A stretch of 64,000 nucleotides of DNA from Diadophis punctatus similis (taxonomy: Eukaryota; Chordata; Lepidosauria; Squamata; Dipsadidae). The DNA lies in contig JALIGW010000025.1 in NCBI GenBank assembly GCA_023053685.1, positions 10,003,953 to 10,067,952 of the forward strand. Reading direction: 5' to 3'. A program made the translations under genes and the position numbers. This document shows positions 21,200 to 32,815 of this stretch, in pieces. Positions within the stretch are counted from its first letter, which is position 1. Each line of letters opens with the position of its first letter. The notes under the pieces were generated by a model. That model was not told the origin of the DNA and searched no databases. It saw nothing but the letters and a program-made list of their open reading frames with translations.

Positions 21200-22139
21200 T
21201 GTTGGAAGAAATATCTGGTTCAGTGCCAAGCAGGGAGAAAGACACTGGAAACATGGAGGCTGATTGGAAAGATGGTTTATTGATGAACAGGACCACATGG
21301 GTTTGAGGTCCTGGGCAGCTGAACACATGGAGTTGAGAATGAGGCAGAGGTGGGTTCCTCCTGGTTCAGACTAGTTCACCCGAACCAGTAGCAAGCCGCT
21401 GGTGACATCACGATGATGTCACGGAACCGGTTCTCTCAGTGCCGGTCCGTGGATGCCGCCATCTTTTTTTGGGGAATTTTTTTTGGGGGATTTTTTCCCA
21501 GATTTTTTTTCTGCACATGTGCAGAAGCCGAGTTTCCAGCACTGCGCATGCGTTGCATCTTGTTTTTGGCTTTTTTGGGGGGATTTTTTTTTATTTTTCA
21601 GCACTGTGCATGCAGGAGGAAGCGAATCGGCAGCGAGGTAAGTTAGAACCCACCCTTGGAATGAGGGTTATTTATACCTTCTCTTGGGCCTTGCCCTTGA
21701 GCTTCCTGTTCCTGTGCAAGAAATGTATTCTATTGGCTGTAGTCAGACTCCCATGGGGCTGTTTGTCTGAATCAAGTTTGGTTGAAGCCTGGACTCTCTG
21801 AGATGATGTAATGAGGAGGCTTGTGTCCTGAAAGGGTGTTGGGCAATTCCTATTGTGTCTTAATGGCTTTCCTGGTTTGGATCTTGAGGGCTGATTCTAC
21901 CATTCTACCTAATTCTGCCATTGTTCAAAATATCCTGCCTTGAATGGATTACCAAATCTGCATTTCTAAAAGCTGGCCTCAGCTTAGTATCTGCTTGGGG
22001 GCAGGGAACTGTGGCTCTGAGTTTCTGTCTCTCTTTAAGGTTTTTATTTCTCTTTTAGGGGAAATATAATATCTGCCTTCTTAATATTTCTCAAAATATT
22101 TCATTTTTCTAGGAGAGGGTTGGGTGCTAACTTTCTACA
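21200..22139 (-). mobile_element. Solo LTR with 4-bp TSD, itself carrying a MITE
   Basis: Runs TGTTGGAAGAAATA...CTTTCTACA and is flanked exactly by GTCG (21196-21199 and 22140-22143). Without the nested 314-bp MITE and one TSD copy it is about 618 bp. On the minus strand a polyadenylation signal AATAAA (near 21272) precedes the end 'ttcttccaaca'. No internal region remains, as after LTR-LTR recombination. Confidence 0.82.
21345..21658. mobile_element. hAT-type MITE nested in the LTR, 8-bp TSD
   Basis: CAGAGGTGGGTTCC and GAACCCACCCTTG are inverted; the exact duplication GAATGAGG lies at 21337-21344 and 21659-21666. 314 bp, no coding capacity. Holds 'gcacatgtgcagaag' and 'ctgcgcatgcg' motifs near 21514-21550. 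Confidence 0.92.
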
Positions 22140-22232
22140 GTCGTAAACGTGAAAACTGGGCATAAGTCACTTTTTTCCGTGTCATTGTAACTTTGTCACT
22201 AAACAAATGGTTGTAAGTTAAGGACTGCCTGT

Positions 22233-22884
22233 ATTGATAGCCTTTAATACTATGCCATTCAGAGAAATCCACACCCATAAGGAAAAGCGATAGCTGGCAC
22301 CAACAGAGAACCAAAAATGGAGAGCATCCGAAGGCGATTCTGCAGAGTTAGAAAAAGAAGAAAAATAACAGGCATTAAGAAACATTTAGCTACCTAAGGG
22401 GAACATTGTGCTAGAGCCTAATACAAAGACAAATATTCACCTACCTCCTTTTATTAGTTCTCTTCTCCTACCATCAAGCTATCAATTCCTCACCGGTCTT
22501 GTTCCAGACTACAAATCTCTGCACTGAATAGAAAACAGGAATTAATTACCTTGCAGGACAGATGGACCTTGGTGGTCCAAGCTGCAGACTAAAAGTCAAT
22601 TCTCAGATATGCATGATGTAATAAAAAAACAAAACCATACTAAAAATAAGTATTATGATGTGGTTCTTTTATGGGTTGGAAGATTTTAACAGACCCACGT
22701 ACTCCTCTTCTCTTCTGTGAAAGAGCTGTGCTTGACTAAGTTGCATAAGTAGGTGCCCCCTTAAAGGATCAATTCCCAAGTAGCCAGCTGAGAGATAAAA
22801 TTAAAAATGAACAAGGAGCGTCCATTCAGGCTTTTTTTATGGACAGTGGGGTGGCACTTGCTTTGATGACACACAAAGATTTGT
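22233..22884. other. Gene-free stretch
   Basis: Nothing recognised. Confidence 0.4.
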
Positions 22885-23150
22885 TTGATCTGCTGTACTT
22901 CACACACATTATCTGCCATCAAGTCAATATCGACTCCTAGTGACCACGTAGATAGAATTTTCTCCGTGATGATCTGTTCTGGTCTTTCAAATTTTCCAAT
23001 GGTGTGCTCATTGCCATTGTAACTGAGTCCATCCACCTTGCTGCTAGTCATCCTCTTCTCTGTATCCTTCCACCATTCCCAGCACTGGAGCCTTTTCCAA
23101 GAGTCTTGGCATAATGTGTCCAAAGTGAGATAATTTGAAACTGATCATTT
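22885..23150 (-). mobile_element. BovB-like (RTE) LINE 3' fragment
   Basis: On the minus strand, split frames give ...WKRLQCWEWWKDTEKRM and, in the next frame, a 'VLGMVEGYREEDD' segment like the basic C-terminal tail of BovB polymerases, then 'ggtcactaggagtcgatatt' as in the 3' end. Diverged and frameshifted. Confidence 0.5.
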
Positions 23151-23794
23151 GTGCCTTGAGTGAAATCTATTGATCTATTTGATGATACGTTTGTTGGTTC
23201 GCTTGGCTATCTTTCATATTCTCGGGAATCTTTGCTCCATTTTCCTGGAGTATCATGGAGCTGTATACCATCACAAGTCTTACACTTTGTGGACTATGAA
23301 CTCATTTATTTAGGGACATTTCTGTGTTGCATTCTACTACCACCTCTTTTTCTCTTAGAAAGCCCCCTGCTGCATTTATACGCATAGGATACATTCCTGC
23401 CCAGGAGCTTTGCAGAAGTCTGTTGTTTAACCAAGGAAGACTTTAATTTTGACTAGATAGCCTTGATTTTGTAAATAAACAAATTTTAAAAATTGCAGTA
23501 TTTATGCAATTGGATGCATAATTAGTGCAATGCAGGACCTTTCTCCACTGCTGAGTTTCTGCCTAACTGATCTGCAGAAAACTACCTGCTTGAAAGTTGC
23601 TGTGTCCATTGTTCAGTCCCTCTCTTATCTCTCCAAAGTCTGTTCCAAGGCACATGCTAATATTTTTCCGTTTATGCCCATGTGGGCAAAGTATTGCAGG
23701 TGGGCTCCTTCAAAATTACTATTCTCCCTCTTCTGCACATCATCCTTAAGCAAGAAAAACATCCACCGATCTCAGCACTGCAGCAAGAATGAGG
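23151..23794. other. Gene-free stretch
   Basis: No recognised element; short frames only. Confidence 0.4.
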
Positions 23795-24140
23795 TGGGGT
23801 GCCATGTAGCATCTCACATTGCTACCTTTAAAGGGTCTAGGAAGAATCCCCTTTCCCTGGCAGCCCCTGCCCTATGGGGAGCTCTTGATCTTGAAGTTCA
23901 GCAGGCCTCTGTCCTCCTTGCCTTCTGTAAAGCTTTGAAAAATCTGTTTTCTCCCTAAAAACAGATAGTGTGAGCTGGACGAGAGGATTTAATGAAGGGC
24001 AGTATGTTAGAAGCTCAACGTTAGCGCCAGGTTTTTAATAATTGATATATTAATTGTGTTTTTATTTATTGTCTTAATTGTTGTTTGGAAGCCACCCAGC
24101 TTTGCTCTAAGATGGGCAGGTATATAAATGTTTTTAAACA
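23795..24140 (+). mobile_element. L2-type LINE 3' fragment
   Basis: Frame RKNPLSLAAPALWGALDLEVQQASVLLAFCKALKNLF is the L2 C-terminus, followed by 'ggaagccacccagctttgct' and 'ggcaggtatataaatg', the usual end of such elements. Confidence 0.7.
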
Positions 24141-24252
24141 AACAAACTGCAGGATACTTTCCAGTCTCTCTAGGCACGTTTCTGTGGCACTCCTCCTACA
24201 ACCCAATCTGTCCAAAAAAACCATTAGAATACAGTATTAGTGGAATTTATGA

Positions 24253-24292
24253 TTTCCCTCCTCCTCCTCCTCCTCCTCCTCCTCCTCCTCCA
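24253..24292. repeat. (CTC)n microsatellite
   Basis: About 13 CTC units. Confidence 0.9.
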
Positions 24293-24672
24293 AGATGGGC
24301 AGCAAATTCAGAATTCCACATTTCTCCATGCTTTGTTTGAAAGCTGAAGTCCAGTAATTCCATTTTAGTGATGTGCTTAAATTGATACGGTCTACAGAAT
24401 TAAAATATTTAAATACTGCCAGCTGAGCAATCTAGCACTCTTAGAATTATGTAGAAGGAAGGGACATGCCCGCAACAGCTTGAAACAGCTGCTGTGCACT
24501 GTTCTGATCCCACTCACAATAGGTCACCTAATTTTGCCATCATAGGTCACGGAAAAGGAGCCTCACAGCAAATACAGTAAGCCATTGCACCTTCCCACTA
24601 TGGATTTTGAGGCAGCTGAATTAGCTAGATCTTGCCTATGTTGCAAATAAAAAGGGAGAAGCTCAATTCAAT
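24293..24672. other. Unassigned spacer
   Basis: Nothing recognised. Confidence 0.4.
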
Positions 24673-24680
24673 GTATAGGT

Positions 24681-25489
24681 CAGCGGTTCCCAACCTGGGG
24701 GTCGCGACCCCTTTGGGGGTCGAACAACCATTTCCCAGGGGTCGCCGAGGCATCCTCAGCTCCCCCCCACTGCCACAAACCTGGCCATATCGCGCTCCAC
24801 AACCCGCACCCCGCAACCCACCCAGCCACCGCCATTTGGGTTCTTTTACCCTCTGCGCATGCGCAAAGCATTCTGCGCATGCGCAGAGGGTAAAAGAACC
24901 CAAATGGTGGCGTCCGGGTGAAGTCTCCAGATCCGGGCGAGGTCTCCACTCGCTTCGTGTGTTGCCTCTGGGAGCTTTTGGAGCCCCATCACGAAAGGTG
25001 TGCGCGACTTCGGTGGGGCCGGGACAGGTGGCTGCCGGAGAGAGCCACCCCCTTTGCCCCGAATGCTACAGGTAGACGGGAGAGACTCTGCGAAAGGCGT
25101 GCGCAACTTTGGCAGGGCCAGGACAGGTGGCTGCCCAGAGAGAGACACCCCCTTCACCCCGAACGCTACAGGTAGACGGAGAGACTCTGCCAAGGGGATG
25201 GCTCTCTCCGGGCAGCCGCCTGTCCTGGCCCCGCCGAAGTCGCTCACGCCTTTCGCGACAGGGCTTGAAAAGCTTCCAGAGGCAACACACGAAGTAAGCG
25301 GAGACCTCGTCCGGATCTGGAGACTTCGCCTGGATGCCACCATTTGGGTTCTTTTACTCTCTGCGCATGCACAGAATGCTTTGCACATGCAGAGGGTAAA
25401 AGAATCCAAATGGCGGCGGCGGAGTGTGTCGCGGTGGGTGTGCGGGGGTGTGGCATGGGTCGCAGCATTAGGAAGGTTGGGAACCACTG
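24681..25489. mobile_element. hAT-type element, 'CAGCGGTTCCCAACC' family, 8-bp TSD
   Basis: Inverted ends CAGCGGTTCCCAACCTGG and GGTTGGGAACCACTG with GTATAGGT repeated exactly at 24673-24680 and 25490-25497. The left end continues GGGGGTCGCGACCCC, as in many vertebrate hAT families. It carries two NRF1-like paired palindromes (24848-24892 and 25357-25402) and the internal direct repeat 'ggacaggtggctgcc' (25022, 25121). The interior is largely self-complementary, so frames appear on both strands; none has a domain. Confidence 0.92.
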
Positions 25490-25659
25490 GTATAGGTGCA
25501 TCGGGAGGAGATGTTGCTATGTGGGTGAGTTAGACTGTTAGAGAGAAGAATAGACAATGCTGCAGGCAAAGGTTCAGGGAAGAACTTAGTAAAGTAACAG
25601 ATGCCCAGGACAAACCTGATTTGGTGAATGCATAGGATGTTGCCAGCATGTAGAGGGTG

Positions 25660-26027
25660 TGTCTAGGCTCCGACTAACAAACCCAAGCAAATCGGAACTC
25701 TGAGACTGGGCTCTTTCTCAAAGGTCTTCTTTAATGAGTACATCATATCGGCACAGCTTCAATGGAAAACCAAATCTAAATCTTTCCCGTGGTTTCAGTA
25801 TAATTAAACTAGGAAATAACCCCATCGCCAAGTGTCACAGGTCACGTTGGCCAATTGGGTTAATTGGCGGGCTCTTCAGACACTCCTTCTCCAACCTTAT
25901 CGGTTGCCAGTAGAGACAACCTTAGTTCTCCTGAGAAAGCTCTTTGTTGTAATTCCCTCCTTCCCCCTCTGTATGGCAACTGAGGAACAGAGAGATGGCT
26001 GCGGCCAGGTTCAGTCTGAAGTTGACA
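25660..26027 (-). mobile_element. Solo LTR, probable LTR family A
   Basis: Runs TGTCTAGG...GAAGTTGACA, with ends like 4437-4839, and flanks gggtg/gtgtg (4 of 5). An ATTAAA-type signal reads on the minus strand near the left end. Interior similarity to the other two copies is weak apart from the ends and 'tatggcaact', so subfamily status is tentative. Confidence 0.6.
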
Positions 26028-27102
26028 GTGTGGCTGACAATAAGACAACTTCTTTCTTCAAATGAACAGAGAGGAGCAGCCCAACAGGAATGTTGCCTTC
26101 TATAAAGGCTCCAATAGACAAGTGCTGGTAACAATCTTTTCTCCTCCCAACCAAATTTTGGGAGATCCTGCCACCTCTGCAAAGTCCAAGCGATGACTCA
26201 GGCCAGAGGCAAGGTATACCTGCCTGAAAAACCTAGCAAATGCTAGCTAAGCAAGCCAAACCTGGGATGGCTAAAGAATAATAGGACCTGAAGCAGAGCT
26301 GGTCTGTTCAGAGGGTGACTAAGGCAGGGAGTAGCTAAGCCTTGATAATGGACAGACTGGGCAAAAAGAAAAAGAAGGAGAGGAAGAAAACATGTTTATG
26401 GAAATTCATGAAACCCTTGAATAGATGGGTATTTAAAAAAAAGAATAAGATACATAAGTAAGTAATATACAGCTAAGTAAGTAAGATACATAAGTAAGTA
26501 AAATAAGATGTAGAAATGGGTAAACCCATTGAAATGTATAAAAATTAGCTACGTGACAAACCCATAGAAGCCTATAAAAATAAACCCATTGATAAACTAT
26601 AGCATAAGATGCATGGTTAAAAAAAGATTTAGAAACTAGATCTATACATAGATGAGATTTAGAAAATAAGCAGCCAATTTCAATGTTGTTGGAGAAGAAA
26701 ATGTTATTTTCAAATTTCTATTGTTATTCAAGAAATATTCCTCTGCCACGAAAAGAGACAAAACTTCACTTTGCCTATAATTGTCTATTCCACTTCCCCA
26801 AAGGAGCCTATCATGTGGTTGATGAAGCATAACAAATTTTATAGCCCTTGTGGTTGCCATTACATGCTGTCAGCTTAAAGAGGAAAACCACAGCTATAAC
26901 TCTGTTACAGTTAAATACAACTTTAGCCTGTTTCACTCAAAGGCAATTGTGATGAGAAGAAAATGTCAGAATTCAATTTTGCTTGTATGTGCTTGCCTAC
27001 AAGCCCCTATAAACATATCCGTTCTTACTGCACAAAATGTAGAAATTGTTAGCAATTCAAATTTAGCACTTCTAGCCCCTTTCCTTGTCTAAAAAGGTTA
27101 AA
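26028..27102. other. Gene-free stretch with degenerate (AAGT)n
   Basis: 26450-26510 holds irregular 'taagtaagta' runs; the remainder is AT-rich and unassigned. Confidence 0.45.
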
Positions 27103-27165
27103 ATAGAATAGAATAGAATAGAATAGAATAGAATAGAATAGAATAGAATAGAATAGAATAGAATA
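27103..27165. repeat. (GAATA)n microsatellite at a CR1 3' end
   Basis: Twelve near-perfect pentamers run straight into the CR1 3' end. Expansion of this pentamer from CR1 tails is reported for snakes. Confidence 0.95.
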
Positions 27166-27625
27166 ACAGAGTTGGAAGGGACCTTGGAGGTCTTCTAGTC
27201 CAATCCCCTGCTTAGGCAGGAAACTCTACATCACTTCAGACAAATGGTTATCCAACATCTTCTTAAAAACTTCCAGTGTTGGAGCATTCACAACTTCTGG
27301 AGGCAAGTTGTTCCACTGATTAATTGTTCTAACTGTCAGGAAATTTCTCCTTCGTTCTAAGTTGCTTCTCTCATTCATTGGTTTCTACCAATTGCTTCTT
27401 GTCCTACCCTCAGGTGCTTTGGAGAATAGCTTGATTTCCTCTTCTTTGTGGCAACCCATGAGATATTGGAACACTGCTATCATGTCTCCCCTAGTCCTTC
27501 TTTTCATTAAACTAGACATACCCAGTTCCTGCAATCTTCTTCATATGTTTTAGCCTCCAGTTCTCTAATCATCTTTGTTACTCTTCTCTGCACTCTTTCT
27601 AGAGTCTCCACATCTTTTTGCCTTG
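27166..27625 (-). mobile_element. CR1 LINE, 5'-truncated
   Basis: The 3' end 'agagttggaagggaccttgg' is at the left. The reverse strand encodes the end of CR1 RT (region around GDMIAVFQYLMGCHKEE) with stops. Collinear with 10258-10690 and 63052-63490. Confidence 0.88.
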
Positions 27626-27900
27626 CATATCCTTATGCCTCTCCCAAGGACTTGAATTTTCAGGATTGAGTCACTTCCTGTCACTCAGGTTGAGTCACTT
27701 CTGTCACTCAATTCAGTCCTTACCTGCTCTCCCTCTTCATAACAGAGGAGAGTACATCACTGGCTCTTAAGTGTAGAAACTCTTAAGTAGCTCAGGCTTT
27801 CCTGTGTTGTTCCCTAAATAATGCTTAATTTGAGTTTCTTTCATGTGAGAAAAGTTATACTTTTTTGCATTGCAAAAGGCTATGTCATGCGAACTCAGCA
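27626..27900. other. Unassigned spacer
   Basis: Short imperfect direct repeat 'ttgagtcacttc.tgtcactca' at about 27666-27712; otherwise nothing. Confidence 0.4.
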
Positions 27901-27908
27901 GAATAAGG

Positions 27909-28316
27909 CAGGGGTGGGCTTCAAAAAATTTAGCAAGGAGTTCTCTGCCTGGTTGCTAGGTGGGTGCGGCCATGGTGGATGTGGCATAGTCGGACTCCTG
28001 TACCACGGTTGGGAGGCATTTTTGACCTACCCGGGCTCTGGATGCTTTTCTTGAGCCTCCGGGAGGGCGAAAACGGCCTTCCCAAGCTCCGGAGGACCTC
28101 CCGAACTTCCGCTAGGCCTGTTTTTCACCCTCCCCAAGCCTCCGCACGCACTCTGCACTTACCAGCATCCAAAATGGGCCGGGTGGGGACTCCTGGGAGG
28201 GGCGGGGTGGGGTGGGCAGGGCCAGACAAGTGTGGGATTTGGAGGTTCTCCGAACTGCACAGAATCTTAGCTAGAGGTTCTCCCGAATCCCTTAAACCCC
28301 CAGCATCCCACCCCTG
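27909..28316. mobile_element. hAT-type MITE, 'CAGGGGTGGGCTTC' family, 8-bp TSD
   Basis: Ends CAGGGGTGGG and CCCACCCCTG with the exact duplication GAATAAGG at 27901-27908 and 28317-28324. The interior 'gagcctccgggagggcgaaa' echoes a block in the 3231-3754 family. Confidence 0.92.
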
Positions 28317-28324
28317 GAATAAGG

Positions 28325-28804
28325 AGATTTCCTGGCATGTTGGTGCCTCAAATGGGTACAAGGGTGAAGAGGCTTCTAAAAGGTTGAGGAAGAAGCCAAT
28401 GTCCCTTGCAAATGTAGTTCCTTGGCATTGAAGCAAACCTGCCTTCCATACTCGCTTATTTTGATTACAATAGTTTTCTGTAACCTGTAAGTCACACTGA
28501 TGCACTTCGGTTATGAAGCCATTGTAAAGAATATTGTTTATGATTATAAGGAAAAGTTAGTTTCTGGGGGGAAAATGAGCTGGCTTGGAGCTAACCTGAG
28601 GCAAGGCCAGAGTTGGATTTTATGCAGTCCTTGTACCAACAGTTAACTCGTGATAAGCTGGAATCTGAGTGACCACCAAATTGTGCTGTTCATATTTGAT
28701 GGTGTCCCTTGCCAATTCCTAAAAAGGGAATTATCATTTCCATCCCTACAACCCCAATGAAAAGTGAGAAAAATGGACACTCCATGATCTGCCTACAGTA
28801 CTCT
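28325..28804. other. Gene-free stretch
   Basis: Nothing recognised. Confidence 0.4.
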
Positions 28805-29075
28805 CTCTAGACTTAGACTTGGACTAACTTTATTATCACTTTAAAAGTACACTAATTGGCATACATTAAAATGAAATTTCATTGCATACAGCTCCCAAAG
28901 GGTCACCACCTCCAATAGATACTATATAAACATGATAAAATAAATACAAAATTATGTATATACCCACATATATGACACAGAGAAACAACACAGTCTAGTT
29001 CGGATGTGCATGGTGAGAAAAATGAATCTTGCAAGTTCATATTCCAATTCAGTATGGTACTTCTCCATAAGTCCG
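28805..29075 (-). mobile_element. LINE 3' end (tentative)
   Basis: Minus-strand reading ends 'aaagtgataataaagttagt', typical of CR1-superfamily LINE tails. No coding part identified. Confidence 0.4.
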
Positions 29076-29079
29076 GCAA

Positions 29080-29354
29080 GGGAAGGGAGGAGAGAACTGG
29101 GCCACGCAAGCGGTAGGTCAGCATGCATACGTGTGCACAGCTCAACTTGCATGAGCGGTGGGACAGCATGCACACACATGCATGCACAGCTCAACTTGTG
29201 CAAGTTGAACTATGTGCATGTGTGCATGTATGATGGTGCAGTGCTTGCACAACTTGAGCTGCACACCTGCACACCAGCCCACTGCTCACAGGGCCTGGTT
29301 CCAAATAGGCCATTGCCCAGTAGTGGTCCGTGGCCTGGAGGTTGGGGACCCCTG
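29080..29354. mobile_element. hAT MITE fragment with right end only
   Basis: The right end GGTTGGGGACCCCTG is the partner of CAGGGGTCCCCAACC seen at 47742. Its left terminus is missing. The interior has many alternating 'catgcatacgtgtgcac' runs. Confidence 0.65.
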
Positions 29355-29985
29355 TGCTAATGCATAACCTACTGGCTCTATGGAAAGCTATTGAAGCAGT
29401 TAACCTTTCTTGCCATTCAACAAAGGAGACAGTATTTCACCATCTAAACTTTATTAAATGCTGCAAGTTCCGGTAAAACTGCGATACCTTCAGATGAGTC
29501 AAGATTGCAGCTCGAGAACTGTGAGTGGCTTCTCTTGAATGGAAGATGGAGGCTGGAAAGGACTCACTTCCCTTCTCTTTCCCATCAATGCTTGTAACAG
29601 GAAGTGATGAGACGGGAAAGGAGAAGTATGTAATAATCCCTGAAGATTTCCTTGTGAAGGGAACATGCTGTGCCTATTTTGGCCACAAGATCAGGGTTGC
29701 CAAGCTCCAGCTATAATCTAGCTAAACAGAAAGAAAATTAATAACCCTGTCCTGCCAGAGCATCAAATGCTCTGGGGACAGAACTCTATCTTTAGTCTAG
29801 ATTGGACTTTCCTGTAAAGCTAGAGCAAAACCTTCTGTCTGAAGATGACCCTACACGGCATCTCTCCTTTATCATAGAGGTCTAAAACACAGGCACAGAT
29901 TTCCATCGGTGTGAGCTCTGCAAAAATGCTTTGCCATGGCAAAGGTAGCAGTATTACACAGTTAAAAATGTGTACTTCAAAAATG
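29355..29985. other. Gene-free stretch
   Basis: Nothing recognised. Confidence 0.4.
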
Positions 29986-29993
29986 CTGTCGAC

Positions 29994-30327
29994 CAGTGGT
30001 GGGATTCAAATTTTTTACTACTGGTTCTGTGGGCGTGGCTTGGTGGGCATGTCATGTCATGGCTTGGTGGCCGTGGCTTGGTGGGCATGGCAGGTGGGCA
30101 TGGTTTGGTGGCCGTGGCAGGGGAAGGATACTGTAAAATCTCCATTCCCATCCCACTCCAGGGGAAGGATACTGTAAAATCTCCATTTCCTCCCAATCAG
30201 CTGGGACTCGGGAGGCAGAGTGGGGGCAGAGCCAGTCAGAGGTGGTATTTACTGGTTCTTCGAACTATTCAAAATTTCTGTTACCGGTTCTCCAGAACTG
30301 GTCAGAACCTGCTGAATCCCACCTCTG
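29994..30327. mobile_element. hAT-type MITE, 'CAGTGGTGGGATTC' family
   Basis: Inverted ends CAGTGGTGGGATTCAAA and GAATCCCACCTCTG with flanks CTGTCGAC / GTGTCGAC (7 of 8). It has internal 'ggcttggtgg' repeats and a tandemly duplicated block starting 'aggggaaggatactgtaaaa' (30119 and 30162). Confidence 0.9.
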
Positions 30328-30335
30328 GTGTCGAC

Positions 30336-30737
30336 ACATAAGAAATCCTGTACTAGGAAATTTAGTGGGATGGGGAGACTGAATAATATCAAAGGGTGTT
30401 TTTTTTTGAAAAAAGTTTATGTTAACTGCTCAGAAGTCCCAAATTGCTGTGAATAGGTATCAATATGTGTAATGGAGTGTGTGGATAACCTTGGGGGATG
30501 AACGGAAGAGATGTTGTCTAGGAAACAGTCAGACAAGAGAGGTGGGAGCCCTCAGTGGTTTAATGGTCAGAGAAAGACATTTAGGAAGGATCTGCCCTAA
30601 TGGATCAAGCAATTAAAAGTGGAGGAGGGAAGTTTGCACTTCTAGACTTGCAAGATTCTGTTAATGTTGCCTTACAATAATGTCTCCTGTCTGGTTTACT
30701 TGTGAGGGATGACAATATGTAATGTATCCAAATCAAT
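30336..30737. other. Gene-free stretch
   Basis: Nothing recognised. Confidence 0.4.
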
Positions 30738-30978
30738 TACAGGTGGCCCTTATTTAACTACTACCTCTGTTTGCAATTGCAAACAGCCTAGTGACTGTTT
30801 GTAATTATGGTGGGTAACCAAAACTAACTAAAATCAGTCCTCACATTTCTACTTCCCAGGTCTGTAAAGAAAAGCTGCAATAAGATCATAAGCACAATCA
30901 TGGTTTCACTTAATGTCTTCTTTGCTTAACAATCAGGTTGCCTTGTCCCACTTATGGTTGCTAAAGGAGGACCCCTCT
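30738..30978. mobile_element. Degraded TIR-MITE
   Basis: Begins 'acaggtggcccttatttaac' and ends 'ggttgctaaaggaggacccc', an eroded inverted pair related to the TA-type MITEs. Confidence 0.45.
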
Positions 30979-31144
30979 TCGACATGGAAAACGTTCAACA
31001 AAAACAGACACAATTGTTTTTAAAACTATTGCAACCATTTGTTTAAAATACTGCAGCAGTTTTGAGAACCCTGGAATATCGCCATGCTAACATGGACAAT
31101 AAAACACAGCAGATTTATTCTAATTTGCAAATCCATCTCCTCAA

Positions 31145-31790
31145 TTCTGAAGTTTGGTTGTTTTGTTGAAGACATTTCAATACCCAACTAGATAACATCA
31201 TCAGTGCTAGAAAGGAGTGGGGTTTTCTCTCTGTTTATATACTAGTGGCTTGCCCTGTCTGTTTTGGTGGGAGTGTTCATGGTAGTTCCTTGATTAGGCT
31301 GTTGTTTACTGTTTGTCTGTCTGAGTTGGTAGTTCTTTGCGGTATTTGATTGTTGATCTAGTATTAATCTTGGTGCTAACTCTGCTTATCTGGATGCTTG
31401 AAAGCTGGTGAGGTGTTTTGGTCTTTTTGATTCTTTTTTAGTTTTTAGGTTGTCTCTTTTGAATGGTATGTAGATGTTATCTCTATGTGCCTGTGGATGG
31501 CTGATTTGTCTGAATGCCAGGCTTCTAGGAATTCTTAGCATTTTTGGACTTACCTTATTATAGGATGCTCACAGTTTCTCAGCTGTGAAACTGTGATGAA
31601 GCCTGTACATGTGATGTGAAATTAAGGAGGTTTCATCGTACCTTCTTTTAGTTGGTGTTCATGGATGCACTCTGCTGGTCTTCTGGCAGTTTGTCTAACT
31701 ACCTAGTGTTTGTTACAATCCTTGCATTGTATGCTGTAAATGACTCTACAGACAGACTTCACCATAATTTCTGTGGCTTCCCGGACAATC
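31145..31790 (-). mobile_element. Penelope-like element fragment
   Basis: Collinear with 49085-49785 ('gacatttca.tacccaa', 'atcatcagtgcta', 'ccaggcttctag.aattc', 'tttttggactta'). On the minus strand broken frames give a DCNKH..D-type GIY-YIG endonuclease region near 31720-31640. Many stops. Confidence 0.68.
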
Positions 31791-32515
31791 TAGTTTGGTC
31801 ATAGGGGTGTATGGGGTGTTCAGGGAGGGGTAGCACCTCTGGTGCAGGGGCATGTCATGTCCTTTTACGGCAGCTCATTTTAGGGCAGCTTTTAGGGCAG
31901 CTCATTCAGCTTTGGTCCCCACCTGTCACTCAGCTCTCACCTGTGGCTCCTAGCAGCTGTAGCATGTACAGCGGCCACACTGCGGGCAACAGCTTCGACA
32001 GGCTGGCCAAACCAGGTTGAGAGTAGCCATTGGGTCATTGACCTTTGGTGAGATAGGGGCTTGTCTATCCTGAGCATGTGAAGACAGATTCCAGTGGACT
32101 GAGCAGATGAAATCTACTAGAATAGGACAACGGTCATGAAGGCGGTCTCTGCAAGCGATGTGGTACACTAAGAGCATGGCAAAACACAAAAGACGCCTTG
32201 GTCAACCACTGCGCCCAGCCCATCTCCAACTGTCTCGACTCTTGTCCTGCTATTTGGAGCAAGATGGAATCTGGGAAGAGAGAGTGAGGCTGACTATGCA
32301 CACATCTCCCTCGCTTTAATCCAATTCACGCGCAAGTCTTGACATCCCCCCAAGACCTGTGAAAAGTCCTGTGGCGATGAGCGAGCGACAAAGCAGCAGG
32401 TGTGGATACACTGGGAGCTGTAGCTGTGGACCTGCACACAGGCGACTCAGATCTATGATAGATGTTAAGGTCCTCTTCGAATACGATGGACGAACATCAT
32501 CAGTTTGGTCATGAA
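31791..32515. other. Unassigned, possibly repeat-derived
   Basis: GC-richer than its neighbours, with no frame showing a known domain. It sits between two Penelope-like ends pointing in opposite directions, so it may be an unrecognised insert. Confidence 0.3.
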
Positions 32516-32600
32516 TTGCCTGCAAGAAAACAACCAAGCTCAGAGAGCACCAAGGACCCCTCAGTTCAACCCTGAGTTACAAATATTCCCTTCTAATTCT
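32516..32600 (+). mobile_element. Penelope-like 3' end
   Basis: 'tgcaagaaaacaaccaagct' then 'cagagagcaccaagg' is the plus-strand form of the end seen in reverse at 49062-49100. Confidence 0.5.
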
Positions 32601-32674
32601 GAAGGGATTTGAAGCGCTTGTTGTCAAACCCTGCTTTACTATAATCTTCTCCCTTTCCAGGACTGACTAAAGCA

Positions 32675-32805
32675 CAGGTGTCAAACTCGCGGTGTCACAT
32701 TGTTGTCATGTGATGTATTGCGATGTTTCCCCCTGCGTGGAGCTGGGGTGGGTGTGGCCTACGCGTGACGCATCCTGCCTGCAGGCCACCAGTTTGGCAC
32801 TCCTG
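32675..32805. mobile_element. Short MITE, 'CAGGKGTCAAACTC' family
   Basis: Left CAGGTGTCAAACTCGCGG and right AGTTTGGCACTCCTG are inverted. CTAAAGCA occurs on both sides (32667-32674, 32808-32815) with two extra bases on the right. Sister copy at 52625-52759. Confidence 0.8.
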
Positions 32806-32815
32806 GCCTAAAGCA

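Larger units (their letters stand above)
20943..22232. mobile_element. TA-type MITE split by a solo LTR
   Basis: Left end GGTAGTCCTCGATTTAC and right end GTAAGTTAAGGACTGCCTGTA are inverted repeats. With the LTR removed the interior matches 38731-39120. The element predates the LTR. Confidence 0.85.

Noticed and set aside
24625..25541. Frames of up to 213 codons
   Set aside because: Self-complementary hAT interior; repeats such as GGCPER recur because of DNA repeats.
30119..30195. CRISPR-like repeat-spacer array
   Set aside because: Only two tandem copies inside a MITE of a eukaryotic genome; no spacer structure.
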